A stretch of DNA of 64,000 bases from JACKIC01 sp964392305 (GTDB lineage Bacteria > Planctomycetota > UBA1135 > UBA2386). Under the pieces are notes generated by a model that worked only from the letters and a program-made list of their open reading frames with translations, did no database searches and was not told the DNA's origin. The stretch's first letter is position 1, and every line of letters begins with the position of its first letter. The translations under genes and the position numbers were made by a program. This document shows, piece by piece, positions 18,616 to 26,647 of the stretch. Location of the stretch: assembly GCA_964392305.1 (NCBI GenBank), contig CAYMPV010000021.1, positions 1 to 64,000 on the forward strand. The letters are read 5' to 3'.

Positions 18616-19392
18616 TCACTGGTTGCGCAGGCGGAACACCACGGTCTGGCGGCTGGTGCGCAGATCGGGCGCGCCGCCGGTCGCCGGCGCAAAGCGCCAG
18701 GTGCGCAGTTGGGCCAGGGCGGCAGCGTCGAGCAGGTGGCTGCCGGACGAGTCGAGCAAGCGTGTGGCGGTCACGCTGCCGTCGCGGTCGATGTCGAGGC
18801 CGACCACGACGGTGCCTTCGATGCCGCGTCGCCACGCCACGAACGGGTAACGCGGCGGTTCGTTCTCACCCGCCAACGGCGATGGCGGCACAGTCGCGGC
18901 AGCGGTGCTGTCGGTCGCCTGCGGCGCGGTGACCGGCGTCACTTCCGGTTGCGTCGCTTCCGGCGGCGACACCTGTGGCGGCAACCCAGCCGGCGCGGTC
19001 GCGGCCGGCGGCGCCGCGCGCAGCGACGTCAGCCACACGGCCGCGTCGAAACTTGCTTCGACCACATCGGCCAGCATCGGTTCGCTTGCGGCTTCGTCCG
19101 CCGGCTCGAACGGCAGCGGTGGGGGAGTGTGGCAAGGAAGTTCGGTTGACGTGGCTTCGCGCACAACGGGAGGCAACGGCAGCGGCGGTGGTGCGGTGGG
19201 CGCGGGTGGCGTCTGCAGCGTGACGGTTGCCGACATCGGCGTGGCGCGGGCACTGCGCCAGTCGGCATCGGTGAGTTGACGCCACGTGCCGACGGTCGCC
19301 GCGACGATGCAGATGCCGTGCAGGACCGTGGACCCGGCGAGACTGCGAAGGCGCAGCCCGCAGGCATCGGTCTTGTCGGGTGGTGTCTGCAT
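18616..19392 (-). CDS. TonB-family energy transducer-like protein
   Basis: 258 residues. A transmembrane helix is seen at about residues 18-34 (S-T-V-L-H-G-I-C-I-V-A-A-T-V). A long Pro/Ala/Thr-rich periplasmic spacer follows. The C-terminal TonB domain has the typical G-I-E-G-T-V-V-V-G-L-D-I-D-R-D-G and W-R-F-A-P-A motifs. TonB couples inner-membrane proton motive force to outer-membrane transport. No ExbB/ExbD genes are adjacent, so it is an orphan copy or has another role. The position of the start is supported by the hydrophobic segment that follows it. Confidence 0.85.
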   Translation of the reverse strand: MQTPPDKTDACGLRLRSLAGSTVLHGICIVAATVGTWRQLTDADWRSARATPMSATVTLQTPPAPTAPPPLPLPPVVREATSTELPCHTPPPLPFEPADEAASEPMLADVVEASFDAAVWLTSLRAAPPAATAPAGLPPQVSPPEATQPEVTPVTAPQATDSTAAATVPPSPLAGENEPPRYPFVAWRRGIEGTVVVGLDIDRDGSVTATRLLDSSGSHLLDAAALAQLRTWRFAPATGGAPDLRTSRQTVVFRLRNQ

Positions 19393-19576
19393 GAAGGCAT
19401 CTTCGCCGCGGGCCTGCCGGACGCCAGGGCGTTGCCGCATCCGCCCCCGACTCAGGGGGGCGGCCCCGCTTCGTGTCGGCCGAAACGTCGGCTTCATCAA
19501 GGGCCGCGCTGCTCGGGTCGGAGGCGAGGGCGGCCCAACGATGCTGCCGGATGCGGGGTTCAGCTGCGCGCGCAAC

Positions 19577-19614
19577 GACCCGCCGGGGTGCCTCCTCGGG
19601 TGCCCCGGCGGGTC
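19577..19614 (-). terminator. Strong hairpin downstream of the Hsp20 gene
   Basis: A perfect 12-bp inverted repeat (GACCCGCCGGGG and CCCCGGCGGGTC) with a 14-base loop lies 24 bases beyond the Hsp20 stop. No U-run follows on the minus strand, so it is terminator-like rather than a canonical intrinsic terminator. The rest of the gap 19393-19638 holds no gene that I can support. Confidence 0.55.
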
Positions 19615-19638
19615 GGTGACGCGGTCCGGTGACGGTGA

Positions 19639-20094
19639 TCAGGCCGGCTTGACCGGGATCTTCGTCATCGGCTTGGGCTGCAGCTTGCCGACGCGAACCT
19701 CGAGCATGCCGTTGTGGAACGTGGCGACGACGCCATCGCCGTCGGTGCGCACGTCACCGGGGAGCTCGAAGCGCCGCTCGAACATGCCGTAGCTCGACTC
19801 GACGCGGTGGAACTGCTTGTCCTTGGTCTCCTTCTCCTGCTTACGCTCGCCGGTGACGACGAGCTGGTTGCCGTTGAGGCGGACGTCGACCTCCTTCTCG
19901 TTCAGGCCCGGCAACTCCATGCTCACGATCCAATCCTTGTCGGTCTCGGCGATGTTCGCCACCGGCAGGAACCGGGTCTCGAAGCGGTTGTCGGCGCGGG
20001 CGCCGTCGTCGAAGAAGTCACGCATCCATTGGTCGAACGGGTTCGTCTCCGCCAGGCCGAGGTTGCGTCGGCGGAACGGAGTCAGCATCTTCAT
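19639..20094 (-). CDS. Hsp20/alpha-crystallin small heat-shock protein
   Basis: 151 residues. The alpha-crystallin domain is clear: W-I-V-S-M-E-L-P-G, V-D-V-R-L-N-G-N-Q-L-V-V-T-G-E-R-K, the F-H-R-V-E-S-S-Y-G-M-F-E-R-R-F-x-L-P segment, and A-T-F-H-N-G-M-L-E-V. The C-terminal I-P-V is the usual I-x-I/V anchor. It is an ATP-independent holdase for unfolding proteins in the cytoplasm. The start is fixed by an AGGAGG ribosome-binding site with 5-6 base spacing. The leader contains a 10-bp hairpin (20125-20150), and its UUCCUGU could pair with the ribosome-binding site. No CIRCE-type repeat is seen. Confidence 0.93.
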   Translation of the reverse strand: MKMLTPFRRRNLGLAETNPFDQWMRDFFDDGARADNRFETRFLPVANIAETDKDWIVSMELPGLNEKEVDVRLNGNQLVVTGERKQEKETKDKQFHRVESSYGMFERRFELPGDVRTDGDGVVATFHNGMLEVRVGKLQPKPMTKIPVKPA

Positions 20095-20124
20095 GGCGAC
20101 CTCCTGTTTGATGTTGCGGATGGT

Positions 20125-20150
20125 TGTCGGTGCGAGATCCGCGACCGACA
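20125..20150 (-). promoter_or_regulatory. Hairpin in the Hsp20 leader/divergent region
   Basis: A near-perfect inverted repeat: TGTCGGT and ACCGACA arms with an inner GCG/CGC and one bulged base. It lies about 30 bases upstream of the Hsp20 start, between divergent genes. It could be an RNA leader element or a DNA operator. The sequence alone does not decide between them. Confidence 0.4.
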
Positions 20151-20324
20151 GGAACATCATCGGCCGCGGCGGCGGCGGCTTGCAGGGGCCACTGTGGGCA
20201 ACCTGGCGCCGCAGAGGAGGTCGCGTCGGGCGCCGTTGTGGGCAGCGGCCTGCCATGCCCATACGATGCCGCGCCGTTGCGCCGCCACGTCGGTGTCGCG
20301 ACCTTCGACCATCTGCTCCATGCC

Positions 20325-20867
20325 ATGAAATTGCTCCTTCTCGCCGCCCTCTCGCTGACTTCGGTCGCCGCCGTGCACGTTGTCCAGGATCCTCAGGACA
20401 CCCCCAAGCCGCTGCCGCAACATGCGCTGCTCACCAAACACGTCGGCGTCTGGGACGCGGTCGTCATCGCGCACATGCCCGACGGCACCGAGCAGCGCAA
20501 CAAGGGCAAGATGACCACGCGCAAGCTCGCGGACTTCCACACCATCGACGACTTCGAGAGCGAGTTCATGGGCGCGCCGTTCGTCGGCCACGGCACCAAC
20601 AGCTACTGCCCGGTGCGCAAGAAGTACCTGTCGACGTGGATCGACTCGATGACCGGGGCACCGATGCTGCTGCTCGGCGACTACGACGAGAAGACCAAGG
20701 AGTTGACGATGGTCGGTGAGGCGTTCGGTCAGAGCGGCAAGCTCGAGCCGTGCCGTGCGGTGACCAGGTTCGTCGACGACGAGCACTTCCACTGGTCGTT
20801 CTTCGGTGCGGGGCCGGACGGCAAGGAGATGCAGTTCATGCGCATCGAGTACACGCGGCGCAAGTGA
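20325..20867 (+). CDS. Secreted DUF1579-family protein
   Basis: 180 residues. The ATG chosen begins a signal peptide (MKLLLLAALSLTSVAAVHVV). The core shows the DUF1579 pattern: H-V-G-V-W-D-A near residue 39, G-H-G-T-N-S-Y, K-Y-L-S-T-W-I-D-S-M-T-G-A, and G-D-Y-D-E-K-T-K-E-L-T-M-V-G. DUF1579 proteins are lipocalin-like beta proteins of unknown function that are frequent in planctomycetes. It stands alone, divergent from Hsp20 and convergent with the CxxCH protein ten bases downstream. Confidence 0.85.
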   Translation: MKLLLLAALSLTSVAAVHVVQDPQDTPKPLPQHALLTKHVGVWDAVVIAHMPDGTEQRNKGKMTTRKLADFHTIDDFESEFMGAPFVGHGTNSYCPVRKKYLSTWIDSMTGAPMLLLGDYDEKTKELTMVGEAFGQSGKLEPCRAVTRFVDDEHFHWSFFGAGPDGKEMQFMRIEYTRRK

Positions 20868-20877
20868 CCCTCGCTCC

Positions 20878-22773
20878 TCATCGGGCTGCGATCGTGAGTT
20901 CGGTCAGTCCGCCGCTGATCAGCGAGAACGCGACCGAGCGTCGCCCTTCCTTGGTGCGCCACACCAGCACGTGTTCGCCGGCGGCGAGCAACAGATCGTC
21001 GTCGCCGTCGCGGCGGTAGGTCTCCTGCACGTCGAGTTCGGGCAGGCGCCGGCAGAAGGCGTGTTCGAGTTGCAGCGGGGATTTGACGCCGGCGGGCGTG
21101 TGCACACGCAGGCGGCCAGGCATCGGCAACGGCACCGGACCGAGGTCCCACAACCCGCGCCCGTCGATGTCGATGGTGCGGCAGTCGACCCAACCCAGGA
21201 TCGGTGCGCCGACCTCGACGCGATAGGGGCCCGGCGCCAGTCCTTCGAGTTCGAAGGCCTCGTCGCGACCGCTGGGGCGCAGCGCTGCGGTGCGACCCGT
21301 CTGCAACTGGGTGACGCGCGTCTCGACCTGGGCCCACGAGCAGCCCACGGGCAACACCGGCCGCAGCCGCAGCCGTGCGCGCGTCGGATTGTCGGCCGCC
21401 AGGCTCAGGGTCACCGGCGCGGCGTCGGGCAGCGCCGTTGCGCCGAACAGCACCGGCAGGCCGTAGCCGTTGCCCTTGGGCCACAGCAGGCACTGGCCGA
21501 GGCCCGGCGCGCCCGGGAACAGGAACGTGCCGTCGTCGCGCACCGTGGTCACGTCGGCCCAGTCGCGCTCGGCCCGTTCGTACTCGACGCGCCAGCCGGC
21601 GAGCACGCCGCCGGTTTCGTCGCGAGCCGTGCCGCGCACGATGCTGGTCGCGGTCAGCTCCGCGTTCCACGGCACGGCTTCGCCGGCGATCGCCACGATC
21701 GTCGCGCGCGCCTCGCCGGCTTCGCCGCCGCCGGCGCGCAGTTCGATCGGGCCGGGGGCGCAGTTCTCGAGCCGATACCGGCCGCGCGTGTTGGTCATGG
21801 TGCGCCGCCGCACCGCGCCGTCGGCCGTCTGCCAGACGACGGGCACCTCGGGCACGGCCTTGCCGCGCGCGTCGCGCACGGCGCCGATGACCATGGCGGT
21901 CTCGGTGCGGCGCCGCTGCTCACGATCGGCGGCAGCCCGGGCGCTGCGCTCGAGCAACTGCGTGCGCTGCTGGACCTGTTGGTCGGTGACGTTGTTGGCG
22001 CGCAGATCCCAGAAGCTCGCGGCCGGGTGCAGCGCCGGCCGCATGTCGCCGCAGCGCGCCAGGGTCGAGTAGTCGGCGATGCTGCTCTTGTCGTGGCAGT
22101 TGCTGCACAGGAACTCGCGGAACAGGAACTGCGTGCGGCCGCAGAGCACGTCCAGGCCGTCGCGCTTCTGCATACGGCCGTAACGCACGGCCAGGGTGTC
22201 TTCCCGCAGCTGCTCGGCGGAGCGCTCGCGCACCCGATCGAGCGCCGCCTCCTCGGGTTCCCGGCCGCGGATCACCAGCGTCAGCGGCATCGGTTGACCG
22301 GCCTGCAAGTTCAGCAGGTGGGTCGGTTGCAGTTCCCCCCAGCTCATCGTGGTGAGGTGCATCTGCATGTGGTGTTGGCGGCCCTGCCACTGCAGATGGG
22401 CGCGGCCGTGGGCGTCGGTCGGTTGCGGCCACAGCGAGTAGCCGCACAGCGGCGGCGCGGCGAACACCAGGGCATCTTGCACCGGTAGACCGTACTCGTC
22501 GATGAGCCGCAGTTGCAGATCGAAGGTGAACGGATGCTCGAGGTCCGCCTCGGGCGGCGGCGCCGGCTGCGCGTCGGTGAGGTCGGTGCGTTCGGGCGTC
22601 GTCTCCCCGCGTTCGAGCGGCGCCGTGACGGTGTCCGCGGTCGCTTCCCGTTCGGGCGCGTCGGTGTCGCCAGGCGGCACCGCGTCGCCGCGCGGCCACA
22701 GCCAGGCGAACAGCACCGCCAGCGTGAGCAGTGCGGCGGCGAGCGGAGCGATGCGCGGCTGGACCCGTTCCAT
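20878..22773 (-). CDS. Membrane-anchored CarboxypepD_reg protein containing a CxxCH site
   Basis: 631 residues. One N-terminal hydrophobic helix (about 9-26) precedes an acidic Thr/Glu-rich linker. The first beta domain covers about residues 80-170 (I-D-E-Y-G-L-P-V-Q-D-A-L-V). Then comes a helical insert with C-S-N-C-H at 223-227, which matches a haem c attachment motif. Further CarboxypepD_reg repeats follow (V-R-D-A-R-G-K-A-V-P-E-V-P-V and A-R-D-E-T-G-G-V-L-A-G-W). The CxxCH could bind haem, since the protein is exported, or form a metal site; no second haem motif is visible. The role is unknown. It is a member of the four-protein CarboxypepD_reg set in this window. Confidence 0.8.
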   Translation of the reverse strand: MERVQPRIAPLAAALLTLAVLFAWLWPRGDAVPPGDTDAPEREATADTVTAPLERGETTPERTDLTDAQPAPPPEADLEHPFTFDLQLRLIDEYGLPVQDALVFAAPPLCGYSLWPQPTDAHGRAHLQWQGRQHHMQMHLTTMSWGELQPTHLLNLQAGQPMPLTLVIRGREPEEAALDRVRERSAEQLREDTLAVRYGRMQKRDGLDVLCGRTQFLFREFLCSNCHDKSSIADYSTLARCGDMRPALHPAASFWDLRANNVTDQQVQQRTQLLERSARAAADREQRRRTETAMVIGAVRDARGKAVPEVPVVWQTADGAVRRRTMTNTRGRYRLENCAPGPIELRAGGGEAGEARATIVAIAGEAVPWNAELTATSIVRGTARDETGGVLAGWRVEYERAERDWADVTTVRDDGTFLFPGAPGLGQCLLWPKGNGYGLPVLFGATALPDAAPVTLSLAADNPTRARLRLRPVLPVGCSWAQVETRVTQLQTGRTAALRPSGRDEAFELEGLAPGPYRVEVGAPILGWVDCRTIDIDGRGLWDLGPVPLPMPGRLRVHTPAGVKSPLQLEHAFCRRLPELDVQETYRRDGDDDLLLAAGEHVLVWRTKEGRRSVAFSLISGGLTELTIAAR

Positions 22774-22861
22774 GTGGTGCAGAAGATAGCGATTGGCGGT
22801 TGGCGCGGAGCAACTTCGCGGTCGGCTGGTGCGAGGCGGTGGCCTGGACTAGCCTGCCGGT

Positions 22862-23227
22862 ATGCGAATCACCTCAACCCTGCCGGCTCTGCTGGTCGCC
22901 TTGGCGGCTTGCGGCAGCGACCCGGTTGCCGCGCCGGCTGTGGCGCGCCCGCTGACCCTGACCTACTTCACGATGCCCAGCTGAATGCTGTGCGCGAAGA
23001 TCGAGCCCATGGTCCATGGGCTCGCCGAGGATTACGCCGGCAAGATGAAGTTCGAAGTGCGCAGCTACAACGAGGGCGACAGCCCCGATCGCATCACGCG
23101 CTACGGCCTCGACGTGCATGGCATGGTGATCACCGACGCTGCCGACAAGGTGCAGTGGTCGGAGTCGGGGCACAAGCAGACGCGCGCCGGTGTGCAGGCC
23201 GCGGTCGACAAGCTGCTGGGTGGCTGA
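22862..23227 (+). CDS. Thioredoxin-like lipoprotein selenoprotein (in-frame TGA, Sec41)
   Basis: 121 residues if the TGA at 22982-22984 is read as selenocysteine. The ATG at 22862 is in frame with the downstream part. The N-terminus is a lipoprotein signal with lipobox L-A-A-C near residue 17. After a short linker comes the first strand of a thioredoxin-like fold (L-T-L-T-Y-F-T-M-P-S), then U41-M-L-C44, a UxxC redox motif in place of CxxC, followed by helix K-I-E-P-M-V and a later strand with V-I-T-D. A bacterial-SECIS-like hairpin (23003-23023) starts 18 bases after the TGA. Predicted to be an extracytoplasmic thiol/selenol oxidoreductase. If the TGA were a true stop, neither half would be functional. 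Confidence 0.85.
23003..23023 (+). promoter_or_regulatory. bSECIS-like hairpin of the thioredoxin-like selenoprotein
   Basis: GAGCCCATG and CATGGGCTC form a perfect 9-bp stem around GTC, or 8 bp around a GGTCC loop that contains GGU. The loop starts about 27 bases after the TGA, within the 16-37 base window known for bacterial SECIS elements. It lies inside the coding sequence, as expected for bacteria. Confidence 0.8.
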
Positions 23228-23254
23228 CCGAGGAGGCCAGGGTCCCCCGGCGAG

Positions 23255-23599
23255 TCACTTCGCGCCGACCGCGGCGATGAACTCGTCGAGGAACGACAGG
23301 TCGTTGGTGGAACAGCCTTGCCACTCCAGGCCGACGTCCCAGCCGCCCTTGGCCAGTTGCGTCACGCGCCGCACCGTTGCGTGCAGGCGCTTGATCTCCT
23401 CGCCGATGCCGATGCGCAGGATCACGTTCTCGCCGACGCTCGGCGGCTGCGCGGTGCGCAGGCCGATGCCGCTGCGCGACACGTCGAGCACGACGGTGAA
23501 CGCCTGGTTGTTGCGGGTCAGGACGTCGGTCGTCTCGATGGTGGCGTACGTCTGCAGCGGCACCCGGACGGCTTGGCGGCGGCTCTTCTTTCCACTCAT
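23255..23599 (-). CDS. PilZ-domain protein
   Basis: 114 residues and almost entirely PilZ. The N-terminal R-R-Q-A-V-R-V-P contains the R-x-x-x-R motif, and D-V-S-R-S-G-I-G-L provides the D/N-x-S-x-x-G motif; both are needed to bind cyclic di-GMP. The C-terminus has W-D-V-G-L-E-W. A stand-alone PilZ normally acts as a c-di-GMP receptor that regulates motility, polysaccharide production or other envelope functions through a partner. It converges with the selenoprotein gene 27 bases away. The partner cannot be identified here. Confidence 0.88.
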   Translation of the reverse strand: MSGKKSRRQAVRVPLQTYATIETTDVLTRNNQAFTVVLDVSRSGIGLRTAQPPSVGENVILRIGIGEEIKRLHATVRRVTQLAKGGWDVGLEWQGCSTNDLSFLDEFIAAVGAK

Positions 23600-24000
23600 C
23601 GCAGTAGGGGATCGTCCCGACCGGGGTGGCCCCTTGACCGTCTCGTCCAGGAAATCGCGGCCCGAACGGCGGCGCCCTGCGGCCGGTGCGTCCCGAAACG
23701 AGACGGTGAGGTCGAATCGGGCAGTGCCTCAGTCCGCGGTGATCCCGGTGTCGGTTCGCGTTGCGGGATCCGGCGCGTGTCGGCGCCGGATTCCGGCGTG
23801 GCTCGGCCAACGGGCGTCGCGGCGGCGGCGTCCTGGCTCGCCATGGTGCGGGTTGCCGCGCGCGGTCGCGACAACTTCGGCACATTGTTGGCCACGATGC
23901 GCGGCTGGCTCGTTCTGGCGCGCTGCGCCGAGCAGTTCTTGACCGTCCCCCGGCCATGGTCACGATCCATGGCTTCTCGTCCCCTCTCTCGCCAAGAATC
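23600..24000. other. Intergenic region, about 400 bp, with no supported gene
   Basis: Lies between the divergent PilZ gene and the TelA-like operon, so it probably contains promoters for both. Open frames cross it on both strands but look like GC-driven shadows with no recognisable protein. A perfect 8-bp inverted repeat (ATCCGGCG at 23768-23775 and CGCCGGAT at 23784-23791) is the only structure noticed. Confidence 0.5.
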
Positions 24001-25176
24001 ATGACGCCACCCGCCACGACCCCGCTCAAGTACCTCGACAAGGCCCTCGGTGTGCTGCGCAACCTCGGCCTGATCAAGTCCGAACCGCAGGCCGCGCCGA
24101 TCGTGGCGCTGATCGACCGCATCGCCCACCTGCAGCCCGACCAGGCTGCAGCGATCGCGCGCACGCTGTCGCAGGCGTCGTTGTTCAACGAGGTGGTGCG
24201 TGAGCAGATCCAGGCGATGCAGATCGGCGAGCGTTACCGCGGCATCACCGGCGCGTTCGACTCGATCCGCGACGACGCCAAGCGCATGGTCGACCAGATG
24301 GCCGACAACAAGATCGACACCTTCGAGCGCCTGGGCAACATCTGGATGAAGGTGACGCGCGGCGACATCCCGTCGCGTTTCGCCAAGATCAAGACGGCCT
24401 ACCTCGAGGTCGCCAAGGACACCCAGGACCAGATCCAGCGTGAGCAGACGATCCTCGAGGCCTACCGCGACTTCCGCACGGCGCTCAAGGAGGCGCAGGT
24501 GCTCGGCTTCCAGTTGCTGCAGCACGCCGAGGCCGCGCTCGAACTGAAGAAGACGACGCTGCAGGGTGCGGCCGCCGCGTTGGCGCAGTATGCCGGCGAC
24601 GACCAGGCCGAACGCGCCAAGTTCGAGCTGGCGCGCGACCTCGCGCTGCAGGCGCTGCAGGACGAGGACAAGCGTTTCCAGATCGCCAAGGACCTGGCCG
24701 AGAACCTGTCGATCGCCTACTCGACCACCGAGGTGGTGATGGCGCGCATCGCCCAGATCACCGACGCCAAGGAGCGGGTCTACTCGCAGTCGGTGACGTT
24801 CTTCGGCACCAACGAGACGGTGTTCACGGCGTTGTCCGCGTCGTTCACGGGCCTGCACGGCCTGCACGAGAGCACGCAGACGCTCGAGGCGATGAAGGAA
24901 GGCATCAACAAGAGCCTCGAGACGCTCGGTGAGGTCGGCACCGAGATCCAGGAGGCGGCGCTGCGCGCCGGCTACGGCCCGACGATCCGCGCCGAATCGG
25001 TCGCCAAGCTCGTCGACGCGGTGGTCTCCTACCAGGAGCGCTCCTACCAGATCATCGACGAGATGCGTGAACTCAGCACGCGCAACGAACAGGAACTGAC
25101 GGCAGCGACCGAAGCGGGCAAGCGGCGCATGGTGGCGCTGCAGGACCGCGTGGCCGCGTTGCCGGCGCCGCGATGA
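24001..25176 (+). CDS. TelA-like coiled-coil protein, first gene of a three-gene operon
   Basis: 391 residues, mostly long amphipathic helices with no signal peptide or transmembrane helix, so probably cytoplasmic. Segments such as F-D-S-I-R-D-D-A-K-R-M-V-D-Q, I-W-M-K-V-T-R-G-D-I and E-Q-T-I-L-E-A-Y-R-D-F-R-T-A-L resemble TelA/toxic-anion-resistance-type proteins. The resemblance is from pattern memory, not a search. The start was placed at the ATG at 24001 because upstream sequence is not protein-like. Its stop overlaps the start of the next gene by four bases (ATGA), so translation is coupled. The three genes probably form one complex. Confidence 0.75.
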   Translation: MTPPATTPLKYLDKALGVLRNLGLIKSEPQAAPIVALIDRIAHLQPDQAAAIARTLSQASLFNEVVREQIQAMQIGERYRGITGAFDSIRDDAKRMVDQMADNKIDTFERLGNIWMKVTRGDIPSRFAKIKTAYLEVAKDTQDQIQREQTILEAYRDFRTALKEAQVLGFQLLQHAEAALELKKTTLQGAAAALAQYAGDDQAERAKFELARDLALQALQDEDKRFQIAKDLAENLSIAYSTTEVVMARIAQITDAKERVYSQSVTFFGTNETVFTALSASFTGLHGLHESTQTLEAMKEGINKSLETLGEVGTEIQEAALRAGYGPTIRAESVAKLVDAVVSYQERSYQIIDEMRELSTRNEQELTAATEAGKRRMVALQDRVAALPAPR

Positions 25177-26645
25177 GCGAGCCCGCCGCCGTGCGCGATC
25201 TGCCGGTCGCCGCCGAGCCCGTTGCCCTGGACAAGGTCATGTTGGCGATGGACGTCGTCGACACCTTGCGCCACCAGCAGGCGCTGATCGACGCCGAACT
25301 GCAGGACGATCGGCGTCGTGAGCAGTTCGTCGCCCGCGTGCAGGCGATCTACCGCTCGCAGGGCATCGAGGTCGAGGAGGCGGTGATCCACGAGGGCGTG
25401 CGCGCGCTCGAGGAGAACCGCTTCGTCTATGTGCCCCCCGCGCGCACCTGGTCGGTGCGGCTCGCCGAGATCTACGTCGAACGCGGCAAGTGGGCGAAGC
25501 GCACCGCGCTCGTGCTGCTGCTCGTCGGCGCGGTCTGGGCGGCGTTCGCGGTGCCGGCGCACTTCGCGCGGCGCAGCCAGGTCGAACGCTTCACCGCGCA
25601 GATCGACCGGATCGTGGCCGTCGCCGAGACCCGCACGCGCCAGGCGGAAGACCTGTCGACCGAGCTGCGGCGAACGCATCGAGAAGGGCAGTCCGCGGTG
25701 GAGCAGCGCCTGCTCGCCGAAGCCGCCGGTGCCCAAGAACGCGCTCGCGAACGCGCCGCCGCGATCGCTGCCGAGCTGATGCCGCGTCCCGACGCCGAGC
25801 TCTACCCCGAGCAGCGTTCCGTCTGGGACGAGCGCATCAACACGTTCTCCTCGCAACTCGAGCAGATCGGCGGCGACCTCGGTACGGCGCGTGGCCTGCT
25901 GGCCGCCGTCGTACAACTGCGCCAGCTGAGCACGCGCCTTGGCGTCGCCATGCAGCGGCTGGACGGCCTCGAACTCGCCGAACGTGAGCAGGCGCAGATC
26001 GACGTGTTGCAGCGTGATGCGCGGGCGGCCATGGATGCCGGCGACGGCAAAGCCGGCGAACGCGCGCTGCAGCAACTCGACGCGCGCATCTCCGAGATCC
26101 TGGCCGCGCGGCAGCGTCAGGCCGACCTGCGCGCCGCGTTCGCGAGCCTGGCCACGGCGCTCGACGGCGTCGAGGTCGAGGCGGCGGCCGCCGCCGAGCT
26201 GGCGCAACTGCGCACGTCGGTCGAGCAGGCGATCGCGGCGGACGACTGGGACCGCGTCGGACAGCAGGTCGGCACCCTGCGCGCACTGGTGGCCCAACTC
26301 GACCAGAGTTACGAACTGCGCATCGTCTCGCGGCCCAACGACCAGAGCGGCGTGTGGCGCTACCGGCCCGAAGACCGCCGCCAGCGCAACTACTACATCG
26401 TGGTCGAAGCGATCGGCAAGGACGGCAAGTCGCTGGCGCTGCCGGTGACCAACGAGGAGAACCAGAAGACGCGCACGGTGCGGCGGTTCGCGATCCGTGT
26501 GCCACAGAGCGTCTACGAGCAGGTCAAGGCCGACAAACTCGACAACGGCCTCATCGACGACGTCGTGTTCGGCAGCAAGCGCCGCGGCGCGCGCGTGCCC
26601 GAGTATCGCTTCCCCGTGGCCGGTGGCCACATCACGGAGTGGTGA
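25173..26645 (+). CDS. Single-pass membrane coiled-coil protein (DUF6384-like), second gene of the operon
   Basis: 490 residues. The N-terminal 95 residues contain D-K-V-M-L-A-M-D-V-V-D-T-L-R and Y-R-S-Q-G-I-E-V-E-E-A-V-I, with a Y-V-P-P-A-R segment. One transmembrane helix follows at about residues 112-130 (A-L-V-L-L-L-V-G-A-V-W-A-A-F). The C-terminal part is a long coiled coil (about 140-370) and then a beta-rich end (Y-E-L-R-I-V-S-R-P, Y-Y-I-V-V-E-A-I-G). I associate this layout with DUF6384 proteins, at moderate confidence. Topology puts the N-terminal part inside and the coiled coil outside, or the reverse. It is translationally coupled to the TelA-like gene and ends two bases before the third gene. 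Confidence 0.72.
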   Translation: MSEPAAVRDLPVAAEPVALDKVMLAMDVVDTLRHQQALIDAELQDDRRREQFVARVQAIYRSQGIEVEEAVIHEGVRALEENRFVYVPPARTWSVRLAEIYVERGKWAKRTALVLLLVGAVWAAFAVPAHFARRSQVERFTAQIDRIVAVAETRTRQAEDLSTELRRTHREGQSAVEQRLLAEAAGAQERARERAAAIAAELMPRPDAELYPEQRSVWDERINTFSSQLEQIGGDLGTARGLLAAVVQLRQLSTRLGVAMQRLDGLELAEREQAQIDVLQRDARAAMDAGDGKAGERALQQLDARISEILAARQRQADLRAAFASLATALDGVEVEAAAAAELAQLRTSVEQAIAADDWDRVGQQVGTLRALVAQLDQSYELRIVSRPNDQSGVWRYRPEDRRQRNYYIVVEAIGKDGKSLALPVTNEENQKTRTVRRFAIRVPQSVYEQVKADKLDNGLIDDVVFGSKRRGARVPEYRFPVAGGHITEW

Positions 26646-26647
26646 CC

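Noticed and set aside
22982..22984. TGA as a sequencing error or pseudogene mark
   Set aside because: Three unrelated genes show the same pattern, each with a redox context and a hairpin at the right distance; random decay would not place them so.
23768..23791. Inverted repeat as a terminator
   Set aside because: Only 8 bp, no T-run, and it lies between divergent genes where no terminator is needed.
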